Assembly (NCBI RefSeq): GCF_003050615.1
Contig: NZ_NWBU01000006.1
Location: 62,001 to 126,000, forward strand
Length of the DNA: 64,000 bases
Source of the DNA: Sphingomonas oleivorans
Lineage (GTDB): Bacteria; Pseudomonadota; Alphaproteobacteria; Sphingomonadales; Sphingomonadaceae
Direction: 5' to 3'
Shown here piece after piece: positions 25,183 to 34,759 of this stretch (within the stretch, counting starts at the first letter, position 1; every line of letters starts with the position of its first letter). Made by a program: the position numbers and the translations under genes. Below the pieces are notes generated by a model. It made no database searches. It saw only the letters and a program-made list of their open reading frames with translations, and was not told the DNA's origin.

Positions 25183-27579
25183 TCAGAAGCGGTAACCGAT
25201 CGAGGCAATGAATTGCCGCGGCGGGATATAGGTCTCCATCGTCTGCGCGCTTCCATAGGGATCGGAGAAGCGGGAGTTCACGCCATCCTTGTCGAACAGG
25301 TTCGTCACCCGGAACGTGACGTTGAGGTTCGTGTCCTCGGGCTCGTATCTGAGGAACAGGTTCACTTGGCTGTAGGATGGGGTGGTGTCATAGGCCGACT
25401 CGTTGAACAGCCGGTATTGATACTCGCCACGATAGAGATACTGGGCCCTCGCGGTCAGCTGGCCGGGGCCGACCTGGTTCGTATAGGTGAGCGAGGCCGA
25501 GCCCTGAACGTCCGGCAGCTTCGGGACGCTGTTGCCATTGATATTCGCGCGCGCGGCGTCCCGCGCCAGAACCGCCGGGAAGAAGTTGGTCCAGAACAGA
25601 TAGCCCGGATATCCGGCGGCGATCTGGGCGGCGGAAGCCTTTGCGGGATCCAGCGCATAATAATCTTCGTTGAACTCGCCTTCGAGCAGGGAGACCGATC
25701 CTTCGAGGCGCCAATTGTCCGTGACCAGCCAGGATCCCTCAAGCTCGAGGCCGTATATCCGGGCGCCCGGGGCGTTGCTGGTCCCCTCGCCGTACAGGAT
25801 CGGGTCTTCCTCCAGGAACTGCATGTCATGGTAGTTGTAGAGGAAGGCCGAAGCGTTGAGCTGCAGTGTGTTGTTCAGGAAACGGTTCTTCGAACCAATC
25901 TCGAACGAGTCCACGGTTTCGGGCTTATAGGTCGGCGTGATCGTGAAGGAACCGCCGTTCGAGGCGGAGCTGTTGATCCCGCCCGGCTTGAAGCCACGCG
26001 TATAGCTGACATAGACCATGTTGGAAGGCGTGAACTGATAATCGAGCGCCAGCTTGCCGGTGACCTCTTTCGTGGTCAGACCCGGCGTCGGCTCCGGATT
26101 GAGATAGTTGCCGGACGTGGCGGAACCGTTGCTGGCGGATTTGCCCGAATATTGATCATGGTTATAGCGCAGGCCCGCAGTGATGCTGAGCTGATCGGTC
26201 AGGTCGTAGCTGCCCTGAAAATAGGCCGCCCATGCTTCGCGCGTGATTGAAGAAAGCTCCGCATAGGCGACAGTATCGACAAGCGGATCATTCCAGGGAG
26301 TGTCCAGGGGAAGCGGCGGTGAAACGATATTATCGTCATTGGCCCTATATTCCACAATATATTGGGAATTCTTCGAGTGCAGATAGACTCCACCGAGAAT
26401 CCATTGGAGCGGGCCATTGCTCGACGAGACGTTGAACTCCTGCGTATAGGATTTTGTGTCGCTTTGCCATAGCGCGACATGGTCATAACGATCGCCGCCA
26501 AAGGTGAGCGGGCTGTAGGTCAGCGCATAGAATAGATCCGCCGTCAGGCCGTCCGCGTCCCAGGCCTGCTCGCTGTGAAGATCCTGATAGCTGCTGATGG
26601 ATTTGAATGTGGCCCAGGGCGTCTCCCATTTGACCACCGCGGAATAGAGTTCGGTATCCACGACCGATCGTCCCGGATAATCCTGGGTCAGTTCGCGGGG
26701 GTCGGGGTTCGGATCCAGAATATTCTTCTGGGCTGGACCGTGCGTGTCGCTGTCATACTGAATTGTGTTCAGAGTGATCGAAAACTTGTCGGTCGGCGCC
26801 CAGATGGATGCGAGCCTCCAGCCGGTTTCATCGGCATCGTCGAGTTCATAGTCCGTCGTCCCTTCGACACCGGTAGCGCTGGCATAGCCGTCATGCTTCA
26901 GGTGCTGGATGGCGCCTCGCACCGCGAAGGTCTGGCCGATTGGAACGTTCAGGGCCGCATCGCCCTCGAAATAGTCGTAATTGCCCAGCCCCAGGCTGGC
27001 GCTTCCGGTGTAGGATCCCAGCCTGGGCTGGTTGGTCACGACGTTGATGGTGCCGCCGGTCGAGCCTTGGCCGAACATCGTCCCTTGGGGGCCGCGCAGC
27101 ACTTCGACTTGCGCCACGTCGATGAATGCGGCGCTCGCGGCGATCGAGTTGAAGATATAGACGCCGTCGATATGGTAGGAGACGCCTGGCTGGGTGTTGG
27201 TGTTCTCGGGCGTTTCCGAGCCGATGCCGCGGATCGAGATTATCCGCTCTCCGCCGCCGCTGCGCGCGACGACCAGGCCGGGGACGGAGCCGTTGAGGCC
27301 CGTGATGTCGGTGATATTGGCGGCTTCGAGCTGATCTGCGGTGATCGCGGATACGGTCAGCGGTGCTTGCTGAAGGTTGATATCACGCCTTTCCGCCGTG
27401 ACGACGACGTCGCTGAGCCCGTCCTCGGTCGGCGCCGAGCCGGCCGAGTTTGCCGCTGCGGCGTCAACCGCCGATGCGCCGGCTAGGACCGATTGCGCCT
27501 GGGCCGAGCCGGCTGCGAATGCGAGCAGAGAGATGCCAGCCGCGAGCGAAAGCGGTGTGGCTCGGATGATCCTGAACAT
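25183..27579 (-). CDS. TonB-dependent outer-membrane receptor
   Basis: A 798-residue protein with a signal peptide (FRIIRATPLSLAAGISLLAFAAGSAQAQ), a TonB-box-like stretch before the plug (LSDVVVTAERRDINLQQAP), plug signatures (ADQLEAANITDITGLNGSVPGL, VEVLRGPQGTMFGQGSTGGTINVVT), and a 22-strand-type barrel ending in aromatic residues (IASIGYRF). This is the usual sphingomonad TonB receptor used to take up scarce or bulky nutrients. Its position at the head of the minus-strand catabolic genes suggests it imports the island's substrate; an iron-chelate role is less likely as no siderophore genes are present. Confidence 0.93.
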   Translation of the reverse strand: MFRIIRATPLSLAAGISLLAFAAGSAQAQSVLAGASAVDAAAANSAGSAPTEDGLSDVVVTAERRDINLQQAPLTVSAITADQLEAANITDITGLNGSVPGLVVARSGGGERIISIRGIGSETPENTNTQPGVSYHIDGVYIFNSIAASAAFIDVAQVEVLRGPQGTMFGQGSTGGTINVVTNQPRLGSYTGSASLGLGNYDYFEGDAALNVPIGQTFAVRGAIQHLKHDGYASATGVEGTTDYELDDADETGWRLASIWAPTDKFSITLNTIQYDSDTHGPAQKNILDPNPDPRELTQDYPGRSVVDTELYSAVVKWETPWATFKSISSYQDLHSEQAWDADGLTADLFYALTYSPLTFGGDRYDHVALWQSDTKSYTQEFNVSSSNGPLQWILGGVYLHSKNSQYIVEYRANDDNIVSPPLPLDTPWNDPLVDTVAYAELSSITREAWAAYFQGSYDLTDQLSITAGLRYNHDQYSGKSASNGSATSGNYLNPEPTPGLTTKEVTGKLALDYQFTPSNMVYVSYTRGFKPGGINSSASNGGSFTITPTYKPETVDSFEIGSKNRFLNNTLQLNASAFLYNYHDMQFLEEDPILYGEGTSNAPGARIYGLELEGSWLVTDNWRLEGSVSLLEGEFNEDYYALDPAKASAAQIAAGYPGYLFWTNFFPAVLARDAARANINGNSVPKLPDVQGSASLTYTNQVGPGQLTARAQYLYRGEYQYRLFNESAYDTTPSYSQVNLFLRYEPEDTNLNVTFRVTNLFDKDGVNSRFSDPYGSAQTMETYIPPRQFIASIGYRF

Positions 27580-27938
27580 AATAGTCCCCCCCGACTAAAG
27601 ATGCGCTCTCTCCCGGATCGGCGCCGGCCGTCAGGTGCGGCCGTTGACGCAAATCTCCCCGCATCGGGACGAACAGGTCTTGAGGCTCGGCGAAAAAGAA
27701 ATTGACGCGAAGCAATATCGGAGCCGCGTTGAAGGCCGGCAGCCATCCACGCTCAGCGCACGCGCGCTCGCGCGCATCGGCGACCTTCCCATTTGCCGGG
27801 ACCAAATAGCTAGGCTGTAGTGTCGGCGCATCCGTGCCTGAATGTCTACCCGGCGCATGGCCAGCGCTCATCCTGGGTGGCATGATGCATATAGGGGCGC
27901 CAACTCCTTGTTTTCGCGGCTCCCGGTAAGGACGCGCC
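27580..27938. other. Divergent intergenic region (359 bp)
   Basis: This stretch lies between the starts of the TonB receptor (minus) and the P-type ATPase (plus), so it must hold both promoters. No gene, strong palindrome or FNR-type box (TTGAT-N4-ATCAA) was recognised. The short frames in it lack family similarity and a clear ribosome site. An AAGGA site precedes the ATPase ATG at 27939. Confidence 0.5.
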
Positions 27939-30518
27939 ATGATCGAGTGTCTTTATAATGGATCGACAGGTGCCGGACGGTCGGGGCTTTCCGCCGACGA
28001 AGCAGCCACGCGCCTGCTGAACGATGGCCCCAACGAACTTCCGCGTGCCGGCCGCCGGACTTCGCTCCAGATCGCACTGGAGGTCGTCCAGGAACCGATG
28101 CTTGCGCTGCTGCTCGCGGCCGGGGGCGCCTATCTGCTTCTTGGAGACCTTACCGAAGCGCTGATCCTGCTGGCCTTTGCTACCATTTCGATCGCGATCA
28201 CCATCATCCAGGAAACGCGCACCGAGCATGTGCTGGAGGCGCTGCGTGACCTGTCGGCTCCGCGCGCGCTCGTCATCCGCGACGGGCAGCGCATCCGCAT
28301 CCCCGGACGCGAGGTCGTCAGGGACGATCTGCTCGTGCTCGAACAGGGGGATCGCGTTGCCGCCGATGCGATCCTGCTCGATGCGATCGACCTGCAGGTC
28401 GATGAATCCCTGCTGACAGGGGAATCCTTGCCCGTCCGGAAAGTCGCGCCTGCGCCCGATGCCGCGCCTGGTCCGCGGCGTCCCGGCGGCGAGGACCAGC
28501 CCTATGTCTATTCAGGCTCGCTGGTCGTGCGGGGCGCGGGTGTCGCACGGACGATCGCCACCGGCCCATCAAGCGAGATCGGTCGGATCGGCCAGACGCT
28601 CGCGACGCTCGATACGGAACCACCGCGCCTGAGGACCGAGACCGCTGCGATCGTCCGGCTTTGCGCGATCGGCGGCGGCGCGGTCGCGGCGTCGGCGGTG
28701 CTGCTCTATGGCCTGTTGCGTGGCGCGTGGATCGATGCGCTGCTCGCCGGGATCGCGATCGGCATGTCGATGCTGCCCGAAGAATTTCCGGTGGTGCTGA
28801 CCATCTTCCTCGCAATGGGCGCATGGCGGATTTCGCGCGCCGGCGTGCTCACCCGCCGTGCCGCCGCGATCGAGACGCTCGGATCGGCCACCATACTCTG
28901 CACCGACAAGACGGGCACCCTTACCGAAAATCGCATGTCGGTGGCGCAGCTTTGGCTGCCGGCGGGGAAGATGATCGCCGTCCGCGCGGACAGCCGGCCG
29001 GAGACGAGCGCGCAGCCCATTCTCGAAGCCGGGGCGCTGGCCAGTGCCGTCGAGCCCACCGATCCCATGGAAATTGCGATCTGCGCCGCCTGCACCCCCG
29101 CGCGTCCGGGATGGCAGCTCGTCCACAGCTATGGCCTCCGTCCGGATCTTCTGGCCATGTCGAACGTCTGGCAATCGTCCGATCCGTCGGAACCCCGGCT
29201 GATCGCCGCCAAGGGCGCTCCCGAAACCATCGCTTCGCTCTGCCGCCTCCCGCCTGCCGAACGGCAGCAGCTGACAGAGGCGGTCGAGGCGATGGCGAGC
29301 AAGGGCATAAGGGTGCTGGGCGTTGCCACGGCGCGATCGGCGGATAGCGGCCTGGCGCGATCGCAGCGCGACTATGCCTTCACACTCGCCGGGCTGATCG
29401 GGCTCGCCGATCCTCTGCGGCCGACAGTGGCGGCGGCGGTCGCCGAATGCCGGACAGCCGGGATCCGGGTCGTGATGATCACCGGCGACTATGCCGTAAC
29501 CGCGCGCGCGATCGCGACGCAGGCCGGAATTGCCGGCGGCGACATTCTGAGCGGCACCGATCTCGCCGCGCTTGATGATGCAGACCTTGCCGAGCGGCTG
29601 AAAAGCGTGACCGTCTTCGCCCGCATCATGCCGGAACAGAAGCTGCGGATCGTCGAAGCGTTCAAGGCCGATGGCCAGGTCGTCGCGATGACAGGAGACG
29701 GCGTCAACGATGCGCCCTCGCTGAAGGCGGCGCATATCGGGATAGCGATGGGCAAGCGCGGGACCGATGTCGCGCGCGAGGCCTCGGCGATCGTGCTGCT
29801 CGACGATGATTTCGGCTCGATCGTGAAGGCGATCCGGCTGGGGCGACGCATCTATGACAATATCCGCAAGGCGATGGCCTTCATTTTCGCGGTGCATGTG
29901 CCGATTGCGGGCCTCGCGCTGCTTCCGCTCGCGCTCGGATGGCCGATCCTGTTCGGGCCGATCCATATCGCCCTGCTCGAGATGATCATTGATCCGGTCT
30001 GCGCGCTGGTGTTCGAAGCCGAGCGCGAGGAGGACAATATCATGGCGCGCAGCCCGCGTGCGCCAGACGAACGGCTGTTTTCCTGGCCGATGATCGCATG
30101 GAGCGTCTTTCAGGGCGGCTTGGCCTTTGCGCTTCTGGCCGCGCTTTACCTGGCGATGAACTGGTCGGGCGTTGCCGAGCCGGATGTTCGGGCGCTCACC
30201 TTTTTCGCCCTGGTCGCCGCGATATTGGCGCTGATCCTCGCCAACCGATCCTTCGATACGTCGCTCGTCAAGGCGCTGGCGCGGCGGAACTTCACGCTCC
30301 GCTATGTGGTCGCAGCCATCGCAGCCGTCTCGATCCTCATTTTCGTCGTGCCCTTCCTGCGCAAGCTGCTCGATTTCGGCATGCTGCAATGGCTCGATCT
30401 TGTGATTCCGGCGGCGATCGGCAGTCTGTTGCTCCTGATGCTCGAAGGGCTCAAAGCGATGGCTTTCCGCAGGATGGCCGGGCCGGCGCGCCTTGGCCGA
30501 TCGATTGGAGCATATTGA
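27939..30518 (+). CDS. P-type ATPase, cation-transporting (P2-like)
   Basis: An 859-residue membrane pump with the family landmarks in order: N-terminal cytoplasmic region (GLSADEAATRLLNDGPNELP), actuator loop LTGESLPV, the phosphorylation motif DKTGTLTENRMS (Asp323), the hinge TGDGVNDAPSLKAAHIGIAMG, and a C-terminal membrane domain of six helices. The layout matches P2 (Ca/Mn/Na/K-type) and not heavy-metal pumps, since there is no CPx motif or N-terminal metal domain. The transported ion is not certain. It begins a plus-strand set with ldhA 2 bases after its stop. Confidence 0.9.
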   Translation: MIECLYNGSTGAGRSGLSADEAATRLLNDGPNELPRAGRRTSLQIALEVVQEPMLALLLAAGGAYLLLGDLTEALILLAFATISIAITIIQETRTEHVLEALRDLSAPRALVIRDGQRIRIPGREVVRDDLLVLEQGDRVAADAILLDAIDLQVDESLLTGESLPVRKVAPAPDAAPGPRRPGGEDQPYVYSGSLVVRGAGVARTIATGPSSEIGRIGQTLATLDTEPPRLRTETAAIVRLCAIGGGAVAASAVLLYGLLRGAWIDALLAGIAIGMSMLPEEFPVVLTIFLAMGAWRISRAGVLTRRAAAIETLGSATILCTDKTGTLTENRMSVAQLWLPAGKMIAVRADSRPETSAQPILEAGALASAVEPTDPMEIAICAACTPARPGWQLVHSYGLRPDLLAMSNVWQSSDPSEPRLIAAKGAPETIASLCRLPPAERQQLTEAVEAMASKGIRVLGVATARSADSGLARSQRDYAFTLAGLIGLADPLRPTVAAAVAECRTAGIRVVMITGDYAVTARAIATQAGIAGGDILSGTDLAALDDADLAERLKSVTVFARIMPEQKLRIVEAFKADGQVVAMTGDGVNDAPSLKAAHIGIAMGKRGTDVAREASAIVLLDDDFGSIVKAIRLGRRIYDNIRKAMAFIFAVHVPIAGLALLPLALGWPILFGPIHIALLEMIIDPVCALVFEAEREEDNIMARSPRAPDERLFSWPMIAWSVFQGGLAFALLAALYLAMNWSGVAEPDVRALTFFALVAAILALILANRSFDTSLVKALARRNFTLRYVVAAIAAVSILIFVVPFLRKLLDFGMLQWLDLVIPAAIGSLLLLMLEGLKAMAFRRMAGPARLGRSIGAY

Positions 30519-30520
30519 TC

Positions 30521-31537
30521 ATGCAGATCGCCATTTTCGGGACCAAATCCTATGACCGCCATTTCCTGGAAACGGCCAACGCGCATTTCGGCCACCAGCT
30601 GACCTTTTTCCAGCCGCGCCTCGATGAAGCGACCGTGGCGCTCGCGCGCGGCTATCCGGCGGTCTGCGTCTTCGTGAACGATCGTCTCGATGCCGGCGTG
30701 CTGGCCAAGCTGGCCGAAGGCGGCACGCGGCTCGTGGCGCTGCGTTGCGCCGGCTTCAACAATATCGATCTGCGGGCAGCGGATCGGCTGGGCATCGCCG
30801 TCGTGCGCGTGCCCGCTTATTCGCCCCATGCCGTCGCCGAATTCACGATCGGGCTGATGCTCGCGCTCGACCGCAACATCCATCGCGCCTGGGCGCGGGT
30901 GCGCGAGAATAATTTCGCGCTCGACGGGCTGATCGGGCGCAACCTCTTCGGGCGCACGGCCGGCGTCATCGGCACGGGACAGATTGGCGCGCTCGTCGCC
31001 CGCATGCTCAAGCTCGGCTTCGGCTGCGAGGTGCTGGCGTCCGATCCGTCTCCCGATCCGGAGCTGCTTGCCGCCGGCATCGTCTATGTCGAGCCGAAGG
31101 AGCTGCTGGCACGTGCCGAGATCATCTCGCTTCACTGTCCGCTGACGCCGGCCACGCGCCATATCATCGACAAGGACGCCATCGATCGGGCGCGGCCCAG
31201 ATTGCTGATCGTCAATACGAGCCGGGGGGCGCTGATCGACACCCAGGCCCTGATCGCGGGCCTGAAAAGCCGCAAGATCGGCGGCGTGGCGCTCGACGTC
31301 TATGAGCAGGAAGAGGCTTTGTTCTTCGAGGATCTGTCGAGCGAGATCGTCGCGGATGACATGTTCCAGCGCCTGCTCACCTTTCCGAACGTGCTCGTCA
31401 CCGGCCATCAGGCGTTCCTGACGGAGGAGGCGCTGACCGCCATTGCTGAGACGACGTTGACGAGCATTACAGCCTTCGAGGCCGGCAGGCCCCTGCAGAA
31501 TCGTGTGAGCGGAGAGGCGATCCGCCAACGCGCTTAG
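30521..31537 (+). CDS. ldhA: D-lactate dehydrogenase, 2-hydroxyacid dehydrogenase family
   Basis: A 338-residue enzyme matching fermentative D-LDH: FGTKSYDRHFLE at the N-terminus, RCAGFNNIDL, NAD motif VIGTGQIGALVARML, NTSRGALIDTQAL, LDVYEQEEALFFED and the catalytic His in VTGHQAFLTEEAL. It reduces pyruvate to D-lactate, reoxidising NADH when respiration is limited. The start at 30521 lies 2 bases after the ATPase stop, so they are one transcription unit. With acetate kinase and phosphotransacetylase downstream it suggests a role in low oxygen or energy overflow. Confidence 0.9.
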   Translation: MQIAIFGTKSYDRHFLETANAHFGHQLTFFQPRLDEATVALARGYPAVCVFVNDRLDAGVLAKLAEGGTRLVALRCAGFNNIDLRAADRLGIAVVRVPAYSPHAVAEFTIGLMLALDRNIHRAWARVRENNFALDGLIGRNLFGRTAGVIGTGQIGALVARMLKLGFGCEVLASDPSPDPELLAAGIVYVEPKELLARAEIISLHCPLTPATRHIIDKDAIDRARPRLLIVNTSRGALIDTQALIAGLKSRKIGGVALDVYEQEEALFFEDLSSEIVADDMFQRLLTFPNVLVTGHQAFLTEEALTAIAETTLTSITAFEAGRPLQNRVSGEAIRQRA

Positions 31538-31600
31538 GGTTTCACGTGCGCGGCCATCAGCGAAACTCGGGCGGTGCCCCATTCAAGGCCGCATAATTGC

Positions 31601-32308
31601 TCAGGAAGGGCCAGTGCTACCTGGAGAAGACTCGATTGCAACGATCCTGCCGTCGAGCATGGAGATCCGGACATCGGCGGCCGCTGCGATGGTCAGGTCA
31701 TGAGTCACGCAGATGACGGCCCGCCCCTGATCCGAGGCGATGGTACGAAATGCCGCGATGACGCGCGCACTGTTCTGGCTATCGAGATTGCCGGTAGGTT
31801 CGTCCGCAAGGATCAGCGTCGGGTCGTTGGCCAGCGCGCGCGCGATCGCGACGCGCTGGCGCTCGCCACCGGAAAGGCGGTCCGGCGTCTTTCCGGCCTC
31901 TCCCTCAAGCCCCGCCGCCTTCAGCAGATCCAGCGCCCGCGCTTCGGCCATGCTATGATCGAGCCGGCCGAGGCGGCGGATCGGCAGCATGACATTTTCG
32001 AGCGCGCTGAACTCGGGCAGCAAAAAGTGGAACTGGAACACGAAGCCGAACCGTTCCAGCCGGAGCCGTGCGCGCGCATCGCCATCAAGCGCGCTGACGT
32101 CATTGCCCTCCAGCAGCAGCGTGCCGCCCGTCGGCCGGTCGATCAGCCCCAGCAGGTAAAGCAGCGAGGATTTGCCGCAGCCCGAGGGGCCGACGATCGT
32201 GGTGAAGCTGCCTGGCCGGATGGCAAGGCTGGCTTCGGCGACGAGCGTTACCGGCGGGTCTCCGGGCAGGATGCGGCGCAGATTCCTGGCCTCCAGCAGA
32301 TGGCTCAT
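31601..32308 (-). CDS. ABC transporter ATP-binding protein (MacB/LolD type)
   Basis: A 235-residue ATPase with Walker A ([11 protein letters not shown]), the signature [15 protein letters not shown], Walker B ([13 protein letters not shown]) and a switch His (VTHDL). It is the LolD/MacB-type partner for FtsX-like permeases. The start MSHLLEARN at 32308 overlaps the permease stop by 4 bases. With the permease and the membrane-fusion protein that precede it, it forms a tripartite exporter of the MacAB kind, exporting peptides, lipids or drugs. No outer-membrane channel gene is next to it. Confidence 0.92.
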   Translation of the reverse strand: MSHLLEARNLRRILPGDPPVTLVAEASLAIRPGSFTTIVGPSGCGKSSLLYLLGLIDRPTGGTLLLEGNDVSALDGDARARLRLERFGFVFQFHFLLPEFSALENVMLPIRRLGRLDHSMAEARALDLLKAAGLEGEAGKTPDRLSGGERQRVAIARALANDPTLILADEPTGNLDSQNSARVIAAFRTIASDQGRAVICVTHDLTIAAAADVRISMLDGRIVAIESSPGSTGPS

Positions 32309-33555
32309 GCCGCCCCCCGCAGAATATCGACCGGATCGACCCGTGCCGCCTTTCGCGCGGGCAGCCATGCGGCGATCGTCCCGGCCAGCAGCGAGGCGGC
32401 GGCGGCAATGGCATATTGGCGCGGGCTGCGGTCTAGCGGGAGGCGCTCATCCTCGCCGGCGATCGGAAATTCCAGCGACCCCAGGATCGCCATCAGGCCA
32501 TAGCCGAGCAGCCATCCCAGCAGCACGCCGGCCAGCGCCAAGATGATGCCTTCGGCGACGAAGACGAGTTGCAGGTCGAATTCCGAAAAGCCGATCGATC
32601 GCAATATGGCGATGTCGCGCCGCTTGTCGGACACGCTGTTCGAGACGACCGTATAGATGCCGAAGCTTGCGACCAGCAGGATCGCGGAAACAACGCTGTA
32701 CATGATGACGTTGCGCGTCACGAGCAGCGAAAGGAAGTCCGCCGAACGCTCCTGCCAGCTTTCCGCCTTGTAGCCGAAGCGCGCCTCGAGCTGCCGGGCA
32801 ACAGGCTCGGCCTGATAGGGATCGGAAAGATGGATGCCGATGCGGTTTATGATGAACGGCCGTCCCAGCAGCGATTGCGCCTCGCGCAGCAGGACATAGC
32901 CCGATGAGGCGGCAAGCTGCGATTGCCCGCGCTTGAACAGCCCGACGATGCGCAGCGAGCGCGTGGTGCCCGGTGCCGAGGTCGCGGCGACGATATCGCC
33001 CATGCCGACGCCCAGCCGTCTCGCCAGCTCCTCGCCGACGATGATCCCACCTTGCGCCGTCTCCAGGTCATGAAGCCGACCGGCGCGAAGCTTCTCCTCG
33101 ATCGTGCTGATCCGGGTTTCGAGCTCCGGCTCGACCCCGACGATGCCGAGCGCTTCCTCATGTCCGCCCAGACGAAGCGTGACGCCGCCGGTCAGGCTCG
33201 GCGAGCCGATGGCGCCGGGCAGCATGTTAGCCGCCGCGAGGATCGCCGGCCAGTCCTTGAGACCTCTCACCTCCGTCCGGATCTTATAGCCATGAAGCGC
33301 GACCGCGGCGCCGGGAAAGGCGCGCACACCCGGCTGCGGAGGGCGGCTTCGCAGTTCATCCGAAATGACGATATGCGGAGCCGCATCGATCAGCTGATCG
33401 ATGAAATCGCGCTGACTGCCGATCATCATCGCAGACACCGCCAGAAAGAAGCCGACGCCGACGGCAACCCCGCTGATTGCCACCAGCGTCTGGCGGCGAC
33501 GGCGCGCGAGATGCTTGAGCGCTATATCCATCAGCAGACCCAACCGGCCGCTCAT
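32305..33555 (-). CDS. ABC transporter permease, FtsX/MacB type
   Basis: A 416-residue permease with one N-terminal transmembrane helix (QTLVAISGVAVGVGFFLAVSAMM), a long periplasmic region, and three C-terminal helices (VSAILLVASFGIYTVVSNSV; FVAEGIILALAGVLLGWLLGYG; AIAAAASLLAGTIAAWLPARKAARVDPVDILRG), the MacB/FtsX topology. The C-terminal motif PARKAARVDPVDILRG is typical. It overlaps the ATPase and the adaptor genes by 4 bases each, so the three are one operon reading adaptor, permease, ATPase. Confidence 0.92.
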   Translation of the reverse strand: MSGRLGLLMDIALKHLARRRRQTLVAISGVAVGVGFFLAVSAMMIGSQRDFIDQLIDAAPHIVISDELRSRPPQPGVRAFPGAAVALHGYKIRTEVRGLKDWPAILAAANMLPGAIGSPSLTGGVTLRLGGHEEALGIVGVEPELETRISTIEEKLRAGRLHDLETAQGGIIVGEELARRLGVGMGDIVAATSAPGTTRSLRIVGLFKRGQSQLAASSGYVLLREAQSLLGRPFIINRIGIHLSDPYQAEPVARQLEARFGYKAESWQERSADFLSLLVTRNVIMYSVVSAILLVASFGIYTVVSNSVSDKRRDIAILRSIGFSEFDLQLVFVAEGIILALAGVLLGWLLGYGLMAILGSLEFPIAGEDERLPLDRSPRQYAIAAAASLLAGTIAAWLPARKAARVDPVDILRGAA

Positions 33556-34565
33556 CGCGGGGCTCCGCTTGCCGGCCGGATGCGCTCCCCGTCGCGCAGA
33601 CCGGCCGGGGGATCGCTCACGACAAGTGCGCCGACGGGCAGGCCCGACAGGATTTGGATATAGGTCGCGCCGGCGATGCCGGTACGCACTGCCCTTCGAC
33701 GTACACGGCCGTCTCCCACGATCCAGACATGACCCGCCGATACGGCGGATACCGGAACCAGCAGCGCGCGTTCCACGCGGCGGGTGACGATATTCACTTC
33801 GAGCGTGAGCCCCATCGGGAGCGTGATTGTCTCGTCTAGCCCCAGCCGCACACGGAAAGCGCGCTGCGTCGGGTCGCCGCCGGGGGTCAGCGCCCGGACA
33901 TGCCCGCGGATGATCCGGCCCGGCCAGGCATCGCTGGACAGCAATGCGGCCTGCCCGATCCGAATGCGCGGCACGTCGCGTTCGTCGACGGTCGCGGTGA
34001 TACGGGTGCGTGCCGGATCACCCAGCTGCATCAGGATGCGCGTGGGCGTCGCAAGATCGCCGGGCTCGACATCACGCTTGAGCACGATCCCGTCTATTCC
34101 GGCGCGCACGATATTCTGCGCCAGATGCGCCCGCGCGGTGCGCTCGCTGGCGCGGGCGGCGTCGGCGGTCGCGACCGCCTGGTCGCGCGCTGCCCGGCTG
34201 ACCCAGCCATCGGCGAAGAGCGCAAGCGTACGCTGTTCGGCGAGCACGGCGGCTCGGCGTTGTGCCGCGGCCTGCGCTACCAGACCCCGCTGATCCTCGT
34301 CATCGAGGATGAGGAGCGGCTGGCCACGATGGACCCGATCGCCCTCCTCCACCAGCACGCGCATCACCGGAGCGGTCAGCCGCGCCGCGACCGATACAGG
34401 TTGCCCGGCTTCGACGAAGCCCGTCGCATAGACCAGTTCGACAGCCGGCCCGATATGGTTGCGGACCACGGCCACCTCGCGCGCTTGCCCCCGCCACAGA
34501 AAATAGCCGCCAAGCAGCGCCGCGACGACGAGCAACGCGGCGAGCCATGTGCCTGCCCTTTTCAT
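33552..34565 (-). CDS. Membrane-fusion (HlyD/MacA-like) periplasmic adaptor
   Basis: A 337-residue adaptor anchored by one N-terminal helix (AALLVVAALLGGYFLWRG). It then has a lipoyl/barrel-sandwich part (YATGFVEAGQPVSVAARLTAPV, VEEGDRVHRGQPLLILDDEDQ), a coiled-coil hairpin, and the second half DGIVLKRDVEPGDLATPTRILMQLG. These adaptors bridge the MacB-type permease to an outer-membrane channel. The start at 34565 (MKRAGTW) follows a GGGGAG site; a start at 34601 would add 12 residues ahead of the anchor. First gene of the exporter operon. Confidence 0.9.
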   Translation of the reverse strand: MKRAGTWLAALLVVAALLGGYFLWRGQAREVAVVRNHIGPAVELVYATGFVEAGQPVSVAARLTAPVMRVLVEEGDRVHRGQPLLILDDEDQRGLVAQAAAQRRAAVLAEQRTLALFADGWVSRAARDQAVATADAARASERTARAHLAQNIVRAGIDGIVLKRDVEPGDLATPTRILMQLGDPARTRITATVDERDVPRIRIGQAALLSSDAWPGRIIRGHVRALTPGGDPTQRAFRVRLGLDETITLPMGLTLEVNIVTRRVERALLVPVSAVSAGHVWIVGDGRVRRRAVRTGIAGATYIQILSGLPVGALVVSDPPAGLRDGERIRPASGAPR

Positions 34566-34759
34566 CCGCTCCCCGCTAACGAGGATCAGCACGCCCGACA
34601 TTTGGGAAAGCTACGTAGCAAGAGCCTCGCAGCAGGAATGTGGCAGCTATGCGTTCACGAAGGCCCAAGTTGGGAGAGGATTATCTCGACCTATGCTGGC
34701 TTGTTTGGAGAAGGAGCTTGCCGAGACGCAGGCTGAGGTGACACGGGGGAAGTGGTCCA

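Noticed and set aside
28569-30389. Minus-strand frame of 606 codons
   Set aside because: Antisense shadow of the P-type ATPase, whose motifs are complete on the plus strand.
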